Shown: positions 21,476-23,948 of the stretch, piece by piece
Position numbering within the stretch: the first letter of the stretch is position 1
How the letters are laid out: each line of letters begins with the position of its first letter
Origin: Candidatus Kaiserbacteria bacterium
Lineage (GTDB): Bacteria > Patescibacteriota > Minisyncoccia > Phycocordibacterales > JABAAK01
NCBI GenBank assembly: GCA_014238395.1
Contig: JABABE010000107.1
Span: 1 to 23,948, forward strand
Length of the DNA stretch: 23,948 nt
Reading direction: 5' to 3'
The notes under the pieces: model-generated
The model's input: the letters and a program-made list of their open reading frames with translations, nothing else
What the model was told of the DNA's origin: nothing
Databases searched by the model: none
Translations under genes and position numbers: made by a program

Positions 21476-22504
21476 ATGGATCAAAACATAGTGTTATCTT
21501 TGTATAGAAAATACAGACCACAAAAATTCGAGGAGGTATATGGACAAGAAAGCATGGTGGATGTTTTAAAAGAAGCAATAAAACAAAACAAAATATCACA
21601 TGCATATTTATTTTCTGGGTGCCGCGGAATAGGTAAGACGAGTATGGCTCGTATCTTTGCAAAGGAGATAGGGTGTAAGTCAACAGACCTGATTGAGATA
21701 GATGCAGCATCTCATACAAGCATAGATGATATTAAAATACTAACTGAAAATGTATATACAATGCCTATGCATTCGCCGTATACAGTATACATATTAGATG
21801 AAGTACATATGCTTTCAATTTCAGCATTTAATGCTTTTTTAAAAATTTTAGAAGAACCGCCGTCTCATTGCATTTTTCTACTTGCAACAACAGAAGAAGA
21901 AAAATTACCAGAAACAGTTCTCTCTAGGTGTCAAATCATCAAATTAAAAACCCCAGAGAACGACATAATTAAAAAACTTTTAATAAAAGTTGCAAGTAAG
22001 GAAGGTTTTAAACTAAACAAAGAGGAGGCATCGTCCATCGCTATGGCATCTGTTGGATCTTTTAGAGACGCACTCGGTCTCTTGCAACAAGTTTTAACTT
22101 TATCAAAAGAAAAAGAGGTTAAAGAAGAAATCGTTGCATCTATAGTTGGTATACCGAAAGGGGAGTTGATAAATGAGTTTTTGACCTGCGTCACTTCTGG
22201 CGATGTTTCTCTAGGTATAGAATGTATAAAAAAAGCTTTTGAATCTGGATCTGATATGGTTTTCTTTTCTCGTGTTGTGGTAGATAAGATGAGATCTGCT
22301 CTGTTATATAAAATGACAGGCGAAGATAAGTATATAGAAGAGTACGAAAAAGATGATAGAGAATTTTTAATTAAACTATCAGAAAAAGAAAAATTAGGTA
22401 CTGATTTACTCCAAAAAACAATCGAAGCAACTATACAAACAGCCACATCGTATGTGCCACAATTACCACTTGAGATGTTAATGATTAATAGTAAAAATGA
22501 TTGA
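21476..22504 (+). CDS. dnaX: DNA polymerase III gamma subunit, compact form
   Basis: Clamp-loader ATPase of the replisome. The 342 residues have the start LYRKYRPQKFEEVYGQE, Walker A GCRGIGKTS (48-56), EIDAASHTSIDDI, Walker B ILDEVHML (106-113), the LKILEEPP segment and the SRCQ sensor region (150-153), then the lid and collar domains. Two parts are missing. The four-Cys zinc module normally between Walker A and EIDAAS is replaced by the short GCKSTDL, and there is no tau extension. The ATG at 21476 is preferred to GTG 21461. The 3' end overlaps tsaC by 8 nt. Confidence 0.93.
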   Translation: MDQNIVLSLYRKYRPQKFEEVYGQESMVDVLKEAIKQNKISHAYLFSGCRGIGKTSMARIFAKEIGCKSTDLIEIDAASHTSIDDIKILTENVYTMPMHSPYTVYILDEVHMLSISAFNAFLKILEEPPSHCIFLLATTEEEKLPETVLSRCQIIKLKTPENDIIKKLLIKVASKEGFKLNKEEASSIAMASVGSFRDALGLLQQVLTLSKEKEVKEEIVASIVGIPKGELINEFLTCVTSGDVSLGIECIKKAFESGSDMVFFSRVVVDKMRSALLYKMTGEDKYIEEYEKDDREFLIKLSEKEKLGTDLLQKTIEATIQTATSYVPQLPLEMLMINSKND

Positions 22505-23093
22505 AGTTTTCCAATGTATAGAAGCAATTAAAAGAGATGGTGTCATAGCATACCCGACTGATACACTGTGGGGACTTGGCGCGTCTGCACTCTCTGCGGA
22601 TGCTGTAAACAGAATTTATGATTTAAAAGAGCGTCAACACACATCGCCAGTTAGTATACTTGTTTCTGACATTGATATGGCATCAGATTATGCGACAGTC
22701 GATGACTCACTGGAGCTAATGAATATTTTTTTACCTGGACCTGTTACATTTGTATTACCTTCCTTAGACAAACTAAAAATCCCTACAAAAGAAACAGTTG
22801 GAATAAGAATTTCAACACATCCGTTTGTCGAAATTATGTTTAAGCATTTAGATATACCGATAATAACAACAAGCATAAACAAAACAGGTTCATCTCCTGC
22901 TCTGTCTCGTGAAGATTTGGAGTGGCTACCTGGCGATGTTTTTGTTGCAGATTGGCATGGAGGTGAAGTGATTGGCATACCGAGCACTGTGATAGAGGTA
23001 AAAGATAAAAGCATAAAAATACACAGAGAAGGGTATATGTCTCGCAAAGCAATGGAGTCAATTGCAAAACCACTGGGATACAAGATTTTTTAA
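22497..23093 (+). CDS. tsaC: L-threonylcarbamoyladenylate synthase (YrdC/Sua5 family)
   Basis: Makes threonylcarbamoyl-AMP from threonine, bicarbonate and ATP, the first step of the t6A37 tRNA modification. The 198 residues form the YrdC domain: VIAYPTDTLWGLGASA (16-31), YDLKERxxxSPVSILV, the LPGPVTFVLP stretch, VGIRIS, TTSINKTGSSP and the PSTVIEV end motif. The extra Sua5 domain is absent, so it is the short TsaC type. It overlaps dnaX by 8 nt in another frame, so translation is probably coupled. tRNA-Gln follows 31 nt downstream. Confidence 0.93.
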   Translation: MIEVFQCIEAIKRDGVIAYPTDTLWGLGASALSADAVNRIYDLKERQHTSPVSILVSDIDMASDYATVDDSLELMNIFLPGPVTFVLPSLDKLKIPTKETVGIRISTHPFVEIMFKHLDIPIITTSINKTGSSPALSREDLEWLPGDVFVADWHGGEVIGIPSTVIEVKDKSIKIHREGYMSRKAMESIAKPLGYKIF

Positions 23094-23124
23094 TAAAATT
23101 AACTATATGGTAGTATAAAAATAC

Positions 23125-23195
23125 TACCGGATCGTCTAATGGTAGGACATCAGGTTTTGGTCCTGAGAATCGGGGTTCGAGTCCCTGTCCGGTAA
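23125..23195 (+). tRNA. tRNA-Gln (anticodon UUG)
   Basis: A 71-nt cloverleaf: acceptor TACCGGA/TCCGGTA with A73, anticodon stem TCAGG/CCTGA enclosing TTTTGGT (UUG), and T-arm CGGGG-TTCGAGT-CCCTG. The first pair is U1-A72, a known recognition feature for Glu-tRNA-Gln amidotransferase. CCA is not encoded. Its 3' end is 4 nt from the end of the converging membrane-protein gene. Confidence 0.96.
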
Positions 23196-23199
23196 CAAA

Positions 23200-23880
23200 T
23201 TATTTGTTTTCTTCTAATTCTTTTTTAAGCTTTTTTGCTAGCGAACTTCGTTTTTTGATATACCAACTTGTGCCAATAAGAATGGCAAAAAAGATTATTG
23301 TAGGTATCAAAAATACTGGGTTTGTTATGCTTGTTCCTAGGAAGATGTATGCAGTTAGTCCAGGTATAACTCCAAGGAGTGTCCCGAGTATGTACCAACG
23401 GAATGATATTTTGGTTACTCCTAATCCGAAATTAACAAAATCAAATGGGAATAGAGGAACCATTCGCAAAAACAACACAGTTATAAACGGAGATTCACTA
23501 ATAGATCCGTCTAATTTTTTCAATATTTTAAACTTTTCTGTAACATTTCCACCAAAATATCTCCCAACAAAAAAAGCCACTGACGCAGAAAAGTTTTCAC
23601 CTATGTATGTAAAAATCCATCCCAAAACAGGTCCAAACAAAACAGCAGAAATAGGTGTAAGTATAGATGTTGGAAAAAAGATAAGAGGTCTTATCGTGTA
23701 AATAAATATATATATTATCCCAGCATATATTCCAGCGTCGGCGATATAAGACTGCAATATTTTTATAATTTCTTTTAAAGCTTCTCCTATAGAGTATGAA
23801 TTGCTAGTTGCAAAATCACGCAAGTAGTAGATTGCAACACCAAGTAAAACAAGCCAGATTAGTGCTAAATATTTTTTCAT
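23200..23880 (-). CDS. TVP38/TMEM64 (VTT/DedA-type) membrane protein
   Basis: A 226-residue integral membrane protein with an N-terminal helix (about 4-22) and the VTT core: FFPTSILTPISAVLFGPVLGW (73-93), GENFSASVAFFVGRYFG (98-114), the FLRMVPLFPFDFVNFGLGVTKISF region with the conserved Arg and Pro (about 137-160), and a terminal helix followed by a Lys/Glu-rich tail. Members of this family are implicated in lipid scrambling or export of lipid carriers across the membrane; the substrate here is unknown. TATACT boxes on the minus strand (23902-23892, tandem) lie 11-16 nt before the ATG. It is divergent from the gene at 23915. Confidence 0.88.
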   Translation of the reverse strand: MKKYLALIWLVLLGVAIYYLRDFATSNSYSIGEALKEIIKILQSYIADAGIYAGIIYIFIYTIRPLIFFPTSILTPISAVLFGPVLGWIFTYIGENFSASVAFFVGRYFGGNVTEKFKILKKLDGSISESPFITVLFLRMVPLFPFDFVNFGLGVTKISFRWYILGTLLGVIPGLTAYIFLGTSITNPVFLIPTIIFFAILIGTSWYIKKRSSLAKKLKKELEENK

Positions 23881-23898
23881 AATTATTAATTAGTATAG

Positions 23899-23906
23899 TA
23901 TAATAT
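23899..23906 (+). promoter_or_regulatory. -10 boxes before the right-edge gene
   Basis: TATAAT (23899-23904) and overlapping TAATAT (23901-23906) lie 10 and 8 nt before the ATG at 23915. They overlap the minus-strand TATACT boxes of the divergent membrane-protein gene, the third divergent pair in the window with shared promoter DNA. Confidence 0.5.
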
Positions 23907-23914
23907 ATTTAATT

Positions 23915-23948
23915 ATGATTCAGATAAAAATCACTCAGTACAAATGGG
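23915..23948 (+). CDS. Start of an unidentified gene, cut by the window end
   Basis: An open frame of 11 codons (MIQIKITQYKW) runs off the window. It is supported by the -10 box a few bases upstream and by the divergent neighbour. Too short to assign. Confidence 0.45.
   Translation, partial: MIQIKITQYKW

Noticed and set aside
1..23948. CRISPR arrays, insertion sequences, prophage genes, riboswitches.
   Set aside because: I found no regularly spaced repeats, transposase or integrase motifs, phage structural genes, or recognisable riboswitch cores; most 5' leaders are too short to hold a riboswitch.

Overview
The window is AT-rich, gene-dense bacterial DNA. It looks like a reduced-genome lineage of the Candidate Phyla Radiation (Patescibacteria), probably Parcubacteria-like. 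This is inferred from gene content: a transketolase split into two genes, a phenylalanyl-tRNA synthetase trimmed in both subunits, a compact DnaX without its zinc module, tRNA genes with no encoded CCA, and no visible Shine-Dalgarno sequences. TGA ends several genes (pheS, dnaX), so the UGA-glycine code of Gracilibacteria/Absconditabacteria does not apply.

Layout. (1) 1-2900 is the least familiar part. It holds terminators, two related Trp-rich membrane-protein genes on the minus strand, an unrecognised soluble-protein gene between them on the plus strand, tRNA-Leu(UAG), and a 43-residue one-helix membrane protein. Three near-identical terminator hairpins are interspersed with these genes. 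(2) 2924-8313 is carbohydrate metabolism: GAPDH, RpiB, an Rpe-like protein, the two transketolase halves and a DUF378-like membrane protein, with a convergent PfkB-family kinase. (3) 8335-11742 holds a D-2-hydroxyacid dehydrogenase, ribosomal protein bL25 and a secreted lytic transglycosylase. (4) 11775-17493 is translation: bL31, RF1, uS2, EF-Ts, a small membrane protein, tRNA-Thr(UGU), pheS and pheT. (5) 17509-23195 holds dprA (minus), then serS, an ftsQ-like gene, dus, dnaX, tsaC and tRNA-Gln(UUG). (6) The right end has a TVP38/DedA-type membrane protein (minus) and the first codons of another gene.

The metabolic genes form a non-oxidative pentose phosphate and triose module: RpiB, Rpe and transketolase interconvert pentose phosphates, and GAPDH takes up the glyceraldehyde-3-phosphate. 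The translation cluster supplies ribosomal proteins, an elongation factor, a release factor, tRNAs and synthetases.

The most striking non-coding signal is how promoters sit. At about twelve genes that begin transcription units, a TATAAT-like -10 box lies only 5-8 nt before the ATG, which predicts leaderless mRNAs. Genes inside operons mostly start right after the previous stop and also lack a Shine-Dalgarno sequence. Two divergent gene pairs share overlapping -10 boxes. pheS begins 6 nt after the 3' end of a tRNA, so tRNA processing could itself create a leaderless message.
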